Source of the DNA: Marisa cornuarietis | Lineage: Eukaryota; Mollusca; Gastropoda; Architaenioglossa; Ampullariidae | Direction of reading: 5' to 3' | Assembly (NCBI GenBank): GCA_004794655.1 | Contig: SMMW01000003.1 | Location: 620,001-684,000, forward strand | DNA length: 64,000 nucleotides | Shown: positions 43,501 through 55,200 of the stretch, in pieces | Layout of the letters: the number at the start of each line of letters is the position of its first letter | Numbering within the stretch: the first letter of the stretch is position 1 | Translations under genes and position numbers: made by a program | The notes under the pieces: model-generated | Told to the model about the DNA's origin: nothing | Database searches by the model: none | What the model saw: the letters and a program-made list of their open reading frames with translations, nothing else

Positions 43501-46500
43501 TCAAGTCAGTCAGTGGATTTATGCATTTATGATTGTTCCTACTTTGATGTATTTTGCATAATGTTTGGCTTTATATTGGGAAGGATTATGGTGAGCACCA
43601 CACAAGTGTTTGCCAATCAGGATACATTGTAATAAAAACATAGATATATAGCATGTGATGCACAATAAAATGAGGTGCTTGTTTTTCATTAGTGGATGCC
43701 ACCAGCAACCAAACAGAGACAACTGGTGGAAAACCCTGGTCAGCATGTGACAGAGACTATACTTATGATGAGGTGAACTTTTTTTTTTTAAATTAAGTAT
43801 TTTATATGCCATGGAAATAAATATTTGTTGTTTTAGTTTGTCACAAGATATCTTTCATTATTGCACCATTTTAAAGATCCACAAAGGGAAATAAAGTTGA
43901 GTTCACAAGATACTGATTTCTAAAATCTGAATTATTAGCCTGATTAGGCTTTGACATGAAGTAGTTGACACAATAATCCCTGATGATCTGAAGAGCACTC
44001 TATAGGGAACTATTAGCAGAAGAACAGGCTGGTCTTAAGTCAGAAATGCAACTGAACAGATCATCAGCTGTTACATCCTGATAGAAAAGTACCTAGGGCA
44101 TCAGTGGGAGCTCTTCTAAACTGTGTTGCTTCAAGAAAGTATTTAACAAGTCTGGTGCTGCTGGCGGCTATGGCTTGTCATAAGAAATTTAGCATTACCA
44201 AGGGCTTGATTGATCTCATCAAGGCCTAGTATGCCTGATTGATCTCATCAAGGCCCAGTATAATATCTCAAACAGGACAGGCCAGGCAAACGAGCAGCTT
44301 GAAGACTTGCTGAGTGTCCCTCTTGCCTGTACTGATGATGAGAACATGTTAAAAACCCTTCATGATCAGCGTATCTACCTTTTTTCTGTGGGAGATATTT
44401 TTGCAACCTGTGTATTGCATACTTTCAGAACAGGTGCCATTGAACAGAGACTTGCACTGGCAAAAACAAAGTCATGGTTAACACCAGGGGTGGCAGTAAA
44501 ACAGCTGCATGAGAACAGCAGCAGTGGCCAAGCTAAAGATGATTTAGAAAATCTACTCTGTCAGATTTGCTTCCAAATATAGAGTGTAGAAGTCTTACAT
44601 AGTTTCCATCCCGCAAGAACCTGACGAAACTGCCTGAATTTCTTTTCTGGAACTGGCATGTACAGAGCACAGTCACTTGCCTTGTGGGCCACCAATAACC
44701 CTCCTGGCAACGGTCAAGCAAACTTGTCTGGTTTGGACATGTTACCTGGCACAGCAACCAAAGACCACACTTGAAGGTATCCTGGAGGGAGGCCGACTTC
44801 AAGATGGATGGAAGAAAAATAGGCTGACAAATATATAATTTACTGACTGTACCATGCAGAACCTGCTAACAAACATATAATCTACTGACTATACCATGCA
44901 GAACCTACTTGCTGCTGCTTTTTGTGGTAGCTTGATGCCTTGGATTTGTCTGTGTGCAAAAGCCGATTTTGGGAATTGGGATCTTTTGATGAAGTAAGTT
45001 TGATAAAAAAAAACGTTTTACCATTTTGGATTGTGGGGGGGGGGGGTGACCAGGTGATAATAAATAATGATTATGTGTATTTGCAGTTGCTGTCTCGAGT
45101 TTTTGATATTATACGCGAAAAGAATCCAGAGATGATTGCTGGAGACAAAAAACGTTTTGTCATGCGACCTCCACAAGTCCTACGAGTGGGCACGAGAAAG
45201 ACATCATTTGCTAATTTTGCAGACATTTGTAGGCTGTGAGTAATTTGTTTGCTGTTAACTGTATTGAAAGGGCCATTGGTGGATAGGGCTTTTTGGTGTT
45301 TTCTTCACTGTGCTGCTTTCTGTAAAAATCGCAGTAAAATTGCACTGTCTAGTGATTTACATTTTTATGAGCATATATTCAAATATCTGCTAGAACATCA
45401 GTCAAAAGGGCATTTTTAAATATTGCTTTTGATTTTTGTGCTTACGTCAGTGACAAAACCCTTCAGCAGTTAAATAACACTACTGCTGTCCCCATGATCG
45501 ATCACATAGTGTAAGAATTCCGAGTATCATGAACACTTTTTTGTTTGGACTCATTTCTGCTTAAAAAAAGATAAAAACCTTGCTCATAATATGTTTTTTG
45601 GTTTTTTTATGAAATAGTTGACTTCATGTTTGTGTTGACATAATTTCAACTCATACATGTATTTGAAAGGGCAAACTGCTTCAACCATAGGGAATCCTCT
45701 AGTTTGTAGACAAGTTGTGAGAGAGAAATAACTGCTGGAGAAGAAAGAATCGCTGACAGTCTAATGTTCGCCTAGTGAAAGATAATTTTTTGTCTGTGCA
45801 TTTCCATCTGTACCCTGTTCGTCTATCCTACCTTTCCCTCTCCTGTACCTGTTTTTGCAGTTCATTATTCAAGGCCGTTTAAAATATTTCATGTCGTGTG
45901 AGAATATTTGTCTTTGGTTTGTTAGGGGGAATCTGTATTAATCTTTGTTTGTGGCTTGTCCAGGTTGCATCGACAGCCTAAGCATGTTCTTGCATTCCTC
46001 TTGGCTGAATTAGGTACAAGGTGAGTCATTGTCCACTGCATTAAATTTTGAAACAAAAAAGTGCCACCAAAATAAGAGTATTAAAGGATTTGTTAGTTCT
46101 TTGGGAAAGCTGCTGAGGCACCCACAGCTGCTATAGCCAGGTATCAGCAGGGTTGGCTTCTGTGTAACTGATGAAAAGATTCAATGAAAATAATGAAATG
46201 TCTAAAGAGTTCTCTGATTTTTGCAGCGGATCTGTCGATGGTAACAACCAGTTGCTAATCCGAGGGAAGTACACACAGAAGCAAATCGAGAACGTGCTGA
46301 GGAGATATATTAGTAAGCACTTAACTTTTCATATTACCTAGACAGCTGTCGTATATTTGCATGCACTTGATGGTTTTGCATGAGAGGAAAATCATTTTTA
46401 AAGGAGACCTTGAACACAAGTGTGAGGGAATTGAAAGTTTGTCTTCAGATGATACATCTCATGTTTTGGGGCAAGTGAATAAGAGAAGTCAAAGTAACTC

Positions 46501-47175
46501 CGGAGCATACAAACGTATGATGATCTCGTAGCCCTCTTTGCCCAGGATAAAAATATTTCTATGTTCAAAAACATGGGCTTAACATTTATGATTTTGAAGA
46601 CGATAGTGAAACTGCAGAGCCACGCTCGTGGAGCACGAGCCACGATAGTAAGCGTATCATTGCTCATTGTGCTCTGCCAGTAGGGCCACAATTGTGCAAA
46701 GAGAAAATCATGATCTGCCGGGTAAGCCAGTAAACTGGCTCTTCGGGCTCAGTGTGCTCCCAGCCATGTCTGCTCCAGCTCATTCTTGCCAGAGACTTGA
46801 CGTTTCATGCCATAGAAGCTTGCACACTTTATATAGCTGACTCTGCTTATTTGCTTACGGTGTACAACTGACCGTCGAAGAGCATGTAGAGACTAACATC
46901 TGCTGTTGTTTAGGGGGCTTGTGTGCACATCAAAGTGCCTCCAATATTTGATGGGATATGTAGTCTCTTATGATGGTGTTTTTTTGTTTTTTTTACCAGA
47001 GGAATACGTAACCTGCCATACCTGTAGGTCAAGGGACACCATTCTGCAGAAGGACACGCGTCTGTTTTTCCTTCAGTGTGAGACCTGCGGCTCAAGATGT
47101 TCTGTGGCTTCCATCAAAACTGGTTTCCAGGCCGTCACAAGCAAGCGAGCCGCCATCCGAGCCAAAACTGCCTGA
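37554..47175 (+). CDS. EIF2S2: Eukaryotic translation initiation factor 2 subunit beta (9 coding exons, 328 aa)
   Basis: Part of eIF2, which carries initiator Met-tRNA to the 40S subunit; eIF2 beta binds eIF5 and eIF2B through its lysine blocks. Exons: 37554-37571, 40086-40242, 40621-40712, 41526-41697, 43693-43772, 45087-45235, 45964-46020, 46227-46312 and 47000-47175. Phases agree (987 nt with TGA). Three blocks of eight lysines are at residues 13-20, 70-77 and 121-128, the family hallmark. The core runs through [60 protein letters not shown] and [20 protein letters not shown]. The C-terminal zinc ribbon has Cys 276, 279, 297 and 300 (CHTC...CETC). Human EIF2S2 is 333 aa. Start context GAAATGGA is good. 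Confidence 0.98.
38345..38740. repeat. Dispersed repeat: ATTTCGTCCC block plus 28240-type repeat
   Basis: 38345-38440 has GTCATTTCATCCCAAGACCA, TTTCGTCCCACACCAAAAG and TCAATTCGTCC, matching the block at 34130-34285. 38490-38740 matches the interrupted repeat at 28240-28840 (GTCTGTCTCATCATGTACTC, then ATGAAAAAAGCTCC). It lies in EIF2S2 intron 1. No protein is recognisable. Confidence 0.7.
42240..42960 (-). pseudogene. LINE reverse transcriptase C-terminal remnant
   Basis: Minus strand with frameshifts: [11 protein letters not shown] (about 42700, the conserved LDYCNSLL block), then the equivalent of LWNSLP (FVWNTLS near 42350) and KLKTHLF near 42300. It is a decayed CR1/L2-type end in EIF2S2 intron 4. 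Confidence 0.75.
43970..44890 (+). pseudogene. RTE/craniate-type LINE fragment
   Basis: The segment 44715-44830 reads [11 protein letters not shown] and, after a frameshift, [20 protein letters not shown], the conserved C-terminus of RTE-like reverse transcriptases (WFGHV...R..GG..KR.W). Upstream pieces ([14 protein letters not shown] near 44205-44280) may be the palm end. A tandem duplication of about 54 bp (ACCATGCAGAACCT twice) follows at 44830-44910. It lies in EIF2S2 intron 5. Confidence 0.6.
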
Positions 47176-48410
47176 ACCACACATTTTTTGTTGTTTTTTA
47201 TTTGTTTTTGGAGCTACCTGTGTCGGCTGTATGGTTTGACACGGACGAAGTGGGTAGGGATGGGGTTTTCTTGTCATGCAGCTTTCAGGATCTGAGGAGT
47301 TATGGCGAGTCACATCCAATTATCTGTCTTGGCTGTTTAAGTCGGGAGGTCTGAATGTGCAGTGGGCCAAAAATGGACTGCTTACCCTTTGATCTTATAA
47401 GAACTGCAAGTTGTGGTCGATCCTGACAGTAGAATATTGTGTTTGTCATTGTAAACAAGGTGTCCTGAAATATTGGAAACAAAAAATGGGGGTTAGTGCA
47501 GAAACTTAGGGAAGGGTGGGGGTAGGTAACTTGGTGAAGGCGAGTGATAAGATGGGCATGAATTTTTAGAATTGTATGTACAATTTTTCTTTGTATGTGT
47601 GGTTTATTTTTATGAATGTTTTGTGGGATCGGGAATGGCAAACGAATGTTTTCACCAACTTAAAAAATCAAACATATTGATAGGTTTTGGGTATTTGGTA
47701 TTTAAACCTGGCATTTGATTAGTCTTTTGAATGAATGAGCAGTGAGTGGTTAAGTGTGTGCATGCAGCAGAGGAGTTCACAGGCATTTCCAGCATCCTCT
47801 TAACAAAGAGTGGGTCAACAGGTTATTTTCATTAAGCAGGAGGGTGAACAACCAGCCATCCTTTCTCAGTTTTTGTCCAACTCTTGTCTGCATGTCGGAA
47901 GATCATCAAACACAGCTGAGAGTATGCATTTGGTTGCAAGTTTTTGTGCAGACGCTCACCTCTGTAACCGTCATGTTTGGTGCTTGCATGGCATGGAGAT
48001 GGTCTACATAGCAGTTATCCACTTGTGACAGACGTTTTGGCTGTGGGTATTTAAAGGGATAAGGTGGGCTAAATTGTGTGGCCAGGAAATCTTAATAATG
48101 TTAAAAATTAAATTACAGCAAATGGAAAATAGAAAGTTTTTGTTCTGCTACTTCTCATAAGAAATGGTATGTATTTAGAAGTGTCCATTTATGTGCACAT
48201 AGTATGTGATTTATTCTGCCAACAGTTAGTAATGCTTTTTAGATAGAGGATTGGAAGGTGGGAGAAAGAAAACATTTTAAATTGATTGAGTGAGGTAATT
48301 GTAAGTCGTATTGAGTTTGGAAGTTGATGAAGACTATGACCCACATTAAATGACTGACCTATCCTAAGTCTCTTTTTATCTGTTATCTGCTCACGGATGT
48401 GCTTTTAGAG

Positions 48411-48583
48411 CAGGGGTGGGGAGCATCCATCCTGCAAAATTTTTTGCTCTTGCCCTGCGAAAGCAGCAAAACTATGGCTTGACCAAATATAGTAGCTAAT
48501 TTTTCAGTCAATTTTGTATGGCCTGCAAATGCTCTTATAAATATCCAAATGGTCCTCGGAGGAAAAAAGGTTCCCCACCCTTG
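48411..48583. mobile_element. hAT-like MITE
   Basis: Ends CAGGGGTGGGGAGC and GGTTCCCCACCCTTG form the typical hAT terminal repeat (CAGGGGTGG...). They are flanked by an 8-bp duplication with one mismatch (TTTTAGAG at 48403-48410, TTTTAGAC at 48584-48591). 173 bp, no coding. Confidence 0.8.
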
Positions 48584-48624
48584 TTTTAGACGATCTAGAC
48601 TATTGCTATTTCAGTGCCTCTCAG

Positions 48625-48790
48625 TTGGTATGGTGGTCCATTGGTGCAATGGTTAGCACCTGTCACCAATGAGGGTAGGCTGTCCTTGGTTCAGCTCTTG
48701 TCTCGTGCACGCTGTTCTCTGTATGTGGCATCTGTTTACAGGGCTAGCTGCCTTGCCGTGATATTGCGGGCACCAATTTTTCCCTCATTA
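48625..48790 (+). mobile_element. tRNA-derived SINE
   Basis: Pol III promoter boxes are in place: A box TGGTGCAATGG (48642-48652) and B box GGTTCAGCTC (48688-48697), about 36 nt apart, within a tRNA-like head. The body GTGCACGCTGTTCTCTGT is shared with the next copy. Confidence 0.7.
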
Positions 48791-49192
48791 GTCGGTAAAG
48801 ACCATACTGCACACGTAATAAATAACAACCGAGATCATTTTTTTAAAAATGTACTCACATCTGGTAACACTAAGCAGCACACATACTTTCTGTTATAAAC
48901 TGTTTATATTGTGACCTAAAACATGCTGTTCCCAAAAACTGAATACTACACTTGTATGCTATAGCGCATCATGACTGGCGAGATATGTATATAAAAGAAC
49001 TGTACAGTCTTGTACAGAAACCAACTGTATAACAGACATTCACCATATATTACAAATATTTCTCCAACAAACAATAACAGTCTGTTCAACAATACAAAGC
49101 AGTCTGTTTTTACTGAAAATATTGATTAAATGTGAACATGAAGGCAGACAAGTTCTGTTTTTTTAACGATTGCTGCCTTCATTTACACAGAC

Positions 49193-49330
49193 AGGCCACG
49201 ATGGGGCAGTGGCATAGTGCTTGACACCAAGATGTGGGATCTGCTCTCGTTTCTAGAATTTCTCCCTGCACATGCTGTTTACTAGCTCCCTCTAATGGTG
49301 TATTGCTGGTGATACAAAATGGCCAATCAG
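49193..49330 (+). mobile_element. Second, older copy of the tRNA-derived SINE
   Basis: GGGCAGTGGCATAGTGCTTG (A-box region) and CGTTTCTAGAATTTC (decayed B box), then TGCACATGCTGTTTACTAGC, align with 48635-48730. Confidence 0.6.
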
Positions 49331-51243
49331 CAACACAGCCAATGCCAGAAAAACCACAAACATAGAGCAAGAACATATGGAGATCCATCATCTAGTTTCT
49401 GACAAAAAAAAAATCATAAGTGGTTGATCATATTGCACTGTTGAATCTACATGCATTTACTTACATAGTAGAGGGGAGAGAAAGCACTAGCATGAAGAGA
49501 TGCTGTAATAAGGGCTCGCTGGTTTCTGGGAAAGGAAAATGTCCGAGTGCTGTAGAGAGTACTGAAACATGTTTGGCATCTAACCTGTGCTTGCAATAGT
49601 ATACTTAGTAAAATGCAAATTTAATCAACTCCTGTGATAAAGCTGAGTCATCTTTTGTGGAAAGAAAATATTTGATGTAAAAATGAATGACCCACTCAAA
49701 AACTTGGCACATTCCATATAAGTCGAATGTGAAGCAATAGCAAAAGATTCATGAGAATGCCTATTGAAATGTTACATGGCAGTAAATATAAATAAATATA
49801 CATAAGGTCTTTGCAAACTGGTATTAAGTAATGAGACATTACAAATACATTCTGTGACTAACACTTTTATGATAAGATACCTTGATAAGAATTAAACCAT
49901 TCAAAATAACCTCCATCCTCCAATATGAATAAGCATTTTGCATTACAGTTGAAAATGCTGGGTACATCAGTTGCTGACATTCCTAGATTTTTAAGCACAG
50001 CTCACATCGTCCATGACAAAAAACAGCAGCTGAACATTCATAATGAAATGACTACATCCAGCAAAATGTCCACCCTGACTCAACCATTTAAAAAAACAGT
50101 GGAAAGACTATAGGCAATATAAGGTTAACTCCACCATGAATCCCAACCATTTGAAAAAAAAAAACTATTGAACCAGTAGAGATATTGTTCAAGATTAACG
50201 GACGTTAAAACTGAAGTTGCTGGTATGTGACAAGAAGCTAAAGCCATCTCTAGTATCTTACAAAAATGTATATCATACTTGTGATGCCTGCTGCCAATGT
50301 AAGCTTACAGCATCCAGTCAGCAAGCCTACTTTTGTAACACCTAAGAAAAACCCACAGTCAGAACTCGACTGTGATGTTTGAGGGTCTATTTTTTGTGTG
50401 AATGGTACAGAGGTTTTTAGACTTGGGCTGGTTTTATTAATCTATTGTGAACAAAATCCACTCATTCAAAGAAAACTGCACTTGAGCTGGAGTTTATGAA
50501 AAACATTATTTATTCTTTACATATACTTTTTAAAAGTCTCCTAAATATTTACTGTAGATATGGTGTTAAATTTGTCATGGAAAAGGTACTGTGAAGTGAA
50601 TGAAAACAGGAACTAACAAGAATAAATATTACAATGTTGTAATGGCAGACCATCTTTAAGCATTGGTCCAGATAAAATAATGAAGATGGACGTTAGTATA
50701 AGCAACAGCGATAAAAATATGAATACAAGCAAATGGGTGTTGATGTGTACCCTCTCATGTGCACATACAAATAAAACTGTGATATGTACAAGGTAAAGGT
50801 TTTAGTACTTCTGATATCCATGGATAAAAATGTAACGTTTGTCATATACAGACCAAACGTGTATTGTTACAAAATAAACATCAATAAATCTCTAGAATGC
50901 ATTTGACGTCCTCTAGGTAGTTTGATATCCCTCCTCAACAAAACAACTTTCTGTAATTTGAACACCCAAACAAATATCCACATATTCATTCACTTGTCAC
51001 AGAAGTTTTACTCCACAAAATCCAAAAAAGTCTAAAGTACGCAAACTTAAAAAAATAGTCTGCAGAAAACATTTAAGGGCAGCTGTTGCCAATGTTATGC
51101 AGTAATGCCTTGAAAATGACACCCAGTAAAACTTCAAAATTTAAATGGTATCTTTGCTTCTGTCTTCTCCACATAATTTGATAAATGATAGTGATGGCAT
51201 AAAAACTGAGAATTTCTACTTGGTTTAAAGGGATGAGGCTTAA

Positions 51244-51422
51244 CGGCAGAACTTCTTCGGACCTGAGGAAGAGAATGGTTTCACGTGTGAGAGGGAAGGT
51301 AGGAATACATGCAGTGCTGACAACTAGCGCTCAATCGTCTCCAATTACTACCTCGTGAATACTCCTACCTTCCCTTGCCCGGGCAAAACCATTTTAAAAA
51401 CCGCCCACAAGAAGTTCCGCCT
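51244..51422. mobile_element. TTAA-flanked (piggyBac-like) MITE
   Basis: Direct TTAA copies at 51240-51243 and 51423-51426 flank ends CGGCAGAACTTCTT and (inverted) AGGCGGAACTTCTT. The inverted similarity continues inward (AATGGTTT, GGGAAGGTAGGA). 179 bp, no coding. TTAA duplication is the piggyBac signature. Confidence 0.75.
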
Positions 51423-52230
51423 TTAAGTGTCAGCATAAAATGTGAAATAATCCTTTTTTTTTTAAAGTTCAGTCAAATAACAGTTTCTTCAATTTAATTA
51501 ATATTTCCAATGTTTTCTATGGCAGACAAGCTGAATAATTGTTAAACGCTAGTCTATTTAAAGAAACAATCTGCTTTTCAACAACATTAACATTCGTAAT
51601 AGTTGAAAAAAAGATGAAACCTTTTACAAACCATATAATAATTGACAAAAAATGTAAATTCTTAAGCGTTTGAAAAGATGCATGTGTGTGACACTTATTG
51701 CTATGTACAAAACAGGACAAGAGGGACAGTTGCAGTAATACGCAACATGTCCAGTTTGCTGACTGGGGGATCAATGTGGTAGATTTTGTCTACATTTCTT
51801 TAAACCACAAAATTGATATGGACTTGTAAAAAAGAGAAAGTTTCTACCCTTCTTTATCACAAAATTGTTTTATGAATTCTGCAGCAAAGAGGTAACAGTG
51901 TACACAAATCAGGATGGGCATGAGTTTGTTTTTTTTTTTGGGGGGGGGGGGCAGGGGAAAGAGGAAAAAGTGTACTTTAACAACATTAGTGATAAAAAAA
52001 ACCTTCTATATAAACTGACAAAAATGATATTGTAAATGATAAACATGGTAATTACTTCTAGTCGGTGATAACATTAAAACCACACGACTGACAAAAAAGG
52101 TGTTGAAATTGTGAGATTGTTATGATAATGCTTTTCAGCTGACAAGAAGGATGACAACAATATCCTTGATAAAAAGCGGCTGGCCTCCAACTATACAGAC
52201 TGTTGGAGGTGACAAGAATGGTGGCCACTT

Positions 52231-55200
52231 TCATACTGTTGCAGTGGACATAAAGTACTGCATGCACGTTTTTTCACGGATCTTCACCTGTGTCATCACC
52301 ACTTCTTTCATCCGTGCGTCTGCAAAGCGAATAGGTACAACCTGCCATTCTCCTTTCTCCACATAGAAGATGCAGGCAAATGTGTCAAAATGCCGCTTCA
52401 AAAAGCTGTAGCCACCAAAACACAGAACTGTCTCATCATCAGATGAAAAGGAAGTGAGAGCTGCAGAATAGATAGATGGAAATTTGGTCTCTAGGGTTGT
52501 CCACTGGTTCTGGGTTATGCTGTAGCTTTCACAAGTCTGAAACAAGACAGCAAAAGTCTAACATGTCTCTGACAATGAAACAAGATAGCAGCAATCTAAT
52601 ATGTCTCTACACAATGAAACAGATGGTTCACAAAGTGACCTAGGAGATGTTTTTTTCACAAGTGTGTCAGTAAATTGTTCTCTTTTCTACTGTCATTCAT
52701 TTAACCATTGGGTGACTCATCTTTAAAAGCAAAATATGAGTGCTGAAAAAAGGTGTGGAATAAGGCAACTGCACTAAAATATTTGGCACCTAAGGAAACA
52801 ATAGATCAAAAAGGAAAAGCACTTCACCAAACCAATCTGATACTTCACAAACAGCTATTTTTTTTTTAAACAAATAACAAGGAGGGTAAAACAAGGCAGC
52901 GCATCATATGACAACTGGGTGGATACCTGCACATTTATAATTTCTCCACTGGATATGCAGCAGCCTCCAATCACAAAGAGCTGGTCCTTGAAGGCTGTCA
53001 TTGTGTGGTAGGACCGGGCACACTGAAGTGGAGCGCACTCGACCCACTCACCAAGAGTGGGGTTCAAACAGGAGACAGCATTTGTGTGACCCATGCCAGT
53101 GTGGCCTCCAGAAATATACAAACAGCCTTCCCTCACACAGCCTAAACAAGCCAAAATATGTTTATCATGAATTTGAGATAAAGAGCAAAATATGTTTATT
53201 ACAGTTTGAGATTTCTTAAGTCAAAGAACTGACTTGAACACTGATGTTTCAAATAAAATGACGAAACACAGTGGTTTTACCAAAAACCACACTCCATCTT
53301 CTTTGATGATTATCACAAGGCAATTTTGTTTTTATTGTGAAGTGCAAGACATCTGTTACTATGTATAGTTAAGCGCTAAGAGCATGCTCTCTATGAGTGT
53401 GAATATGCGCTATAAAAATCTTCATTATTATTATATGCATGTGTATATGCACATGTAACTGTGTGAATGTGCATACATGTGTATATCTGTGTGAATGCCT
53501 GCATGTACCTGGGAGCAGTAGGCTTTCCTAGTGTATGACAAGTATGTGACGGAAAGTGATGTTACTGGGATGCTGTGGTCTCCAGGTATGATGCTGAAAT
53601 GTTAGACAGCTGAGATTATCCCCCATTTTTGTTTTGTGGGGAGGGGTGTCTATTGCAGCACTGTTTTATGTTAGGAATATACTTAAGCCTTGTATAGGAT
53701 GAGACCACAGTCAAATGTGCCCTGTGAAGGATTACCTTCTTTACACAAAGGTGACACAAAGGACTAGCTGACCCTACTATTCTCTCACATATGTCCTTGA
53801 CACTGACAGTACACATCTGTCACTGACAGAGTATGCATCTGTCATTAACACACACAGTACACATCTGTCATTGACACTCTTACAGTGATTGTGTTAACAA
53901 CACTCTCCTAACAATACACTTGCTGAGAATGAAGAAGAAAGGGTGTTTTCACTGTCTACACCCTGCACATAGCAGTGCCATGACGATGAACTAACCTGCA
54001 TGTAGCAGTGCCTTGATGTTGAACTAACCTGCATGCTCATGAATGTGGTACGGGAGAGGTGCCTGGTACACCCACTCATCCTGGAAAGGTTCATAACGCT
54101 CCACAGTGGACAGCTCCCCAGTACTGTTGATTCCCCCTACTGCATACAGGTGACCATTCAAAGCCCCCAAATAAAAAAGACACCTGGGATCTTTCATCTG
54201 ACACACCTGCAACAGGGATTGTGCAGCTGAAATTAGGTAGAAATGACGTGATATTTGTCTGGTGATCATAAAAAAAGAGAAATGCTGTGTTTTAATTTCT
54301 TTTCAGGCTCCTGTCCTGACTATTTCTCTGAACTTCTCATCCCTTACTCTCCGTCCAGACAACTACGCTCTTCGTCTGACAACCGTACTCTAACTGTTCC
54401 TGTCACCAGAACAACATATGGTCACAGGACTTTTGGCTACTGTGCTGCAAAACAATGGAACTCTCTTCCTTTCCATATCCGCCACCTTCCTACAACTGAA
54501 TCTTTCAAATCTGCACTGAAAACGCACCTCTTCCTTGAGTATTACTCCTAACACAGTCCACACAATGCTAGTCCTTAAACCCCCCCTTCCCTCTCGCTAC
54601 TTTACCCATCACTATATTTTTCTGTTCCTGTTACTTGATGCCTTTTATCTGTTTCGTCAATACTGTCGTTTTCTTTCGTCCCCTGTGTTCTGTATCTACT
54701 TAGTCCACGTCTCTTCCCCGTTTTAAGCGCTAAAAGCATGCTCTCTATGAGTGTGAACAAATCTTCACTATTATTATTATTTATTATTAAATGATACAAT
54801 TTTAAATAAACACAAAAGCTTTTTTAATTGTTTCACTGCTGAGCACTTTTTCAACCATCCACTTTGCTGGAGGAAACAAACATATAAACAGCTAAGCTGC
54901 TATGTCAATAGGCACATGCAGAGAGACCTGACAATGAAATGTGTGAAGAGGATTGTTTGAAAAGGCTTTTTAAATTAATTGCATGCTCAATAGTTGTGAA
55001 TATACACACAGTTCTCAGTTTACACAAATTTGCATTATGTAACTTTGACTTTACCTAAGGAATTCTGAAAAAAAATCAGTTAAAAAAAAAAAAAATGAAG
55101 ACTCAAAGCAGATACAGTGTAAACAGTGGCTGGAAGCTGAGAAACATCTCTGTCAGTCATCACATCTCTAAGTCAGTCCTTACATCTGTAAGTCAGTCCT

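Larger units (their letters stand above)
47176..52230. other. EIF2S2 3' UTR, intergenic DNA and Kelch gene 3' UTR
   Basis: No coding sequence was recognised. An ATTAAA at 48345-48350 may serve EIF2S2. Contents named separately: a hAT-like MITE, two SINEs and a TTAA MITE. The stretch 49400-51240 is AT-rich and featureless. The right part probably includes the Kelch gene 3' UTR. A T-run/G-run tract lies at about 51929-51952. Confidence 0.5.

Noticed and set aside
44307..44582. 91-codon frame in EIF2S2 intron 5 as a separate gene
   Set aside because: It lies between RTE-like LINE pieces in the same orientation and has no separate identity.
52537..52926. Second U12 intron, since the Kelch exon 4 donor reads GTATCC
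   Set aside because: The donor continues ACCC instead of TT, and no TCCTTAAC-like branch site lies near the 3' end. It has a normal pyrimidine tract and CAG.
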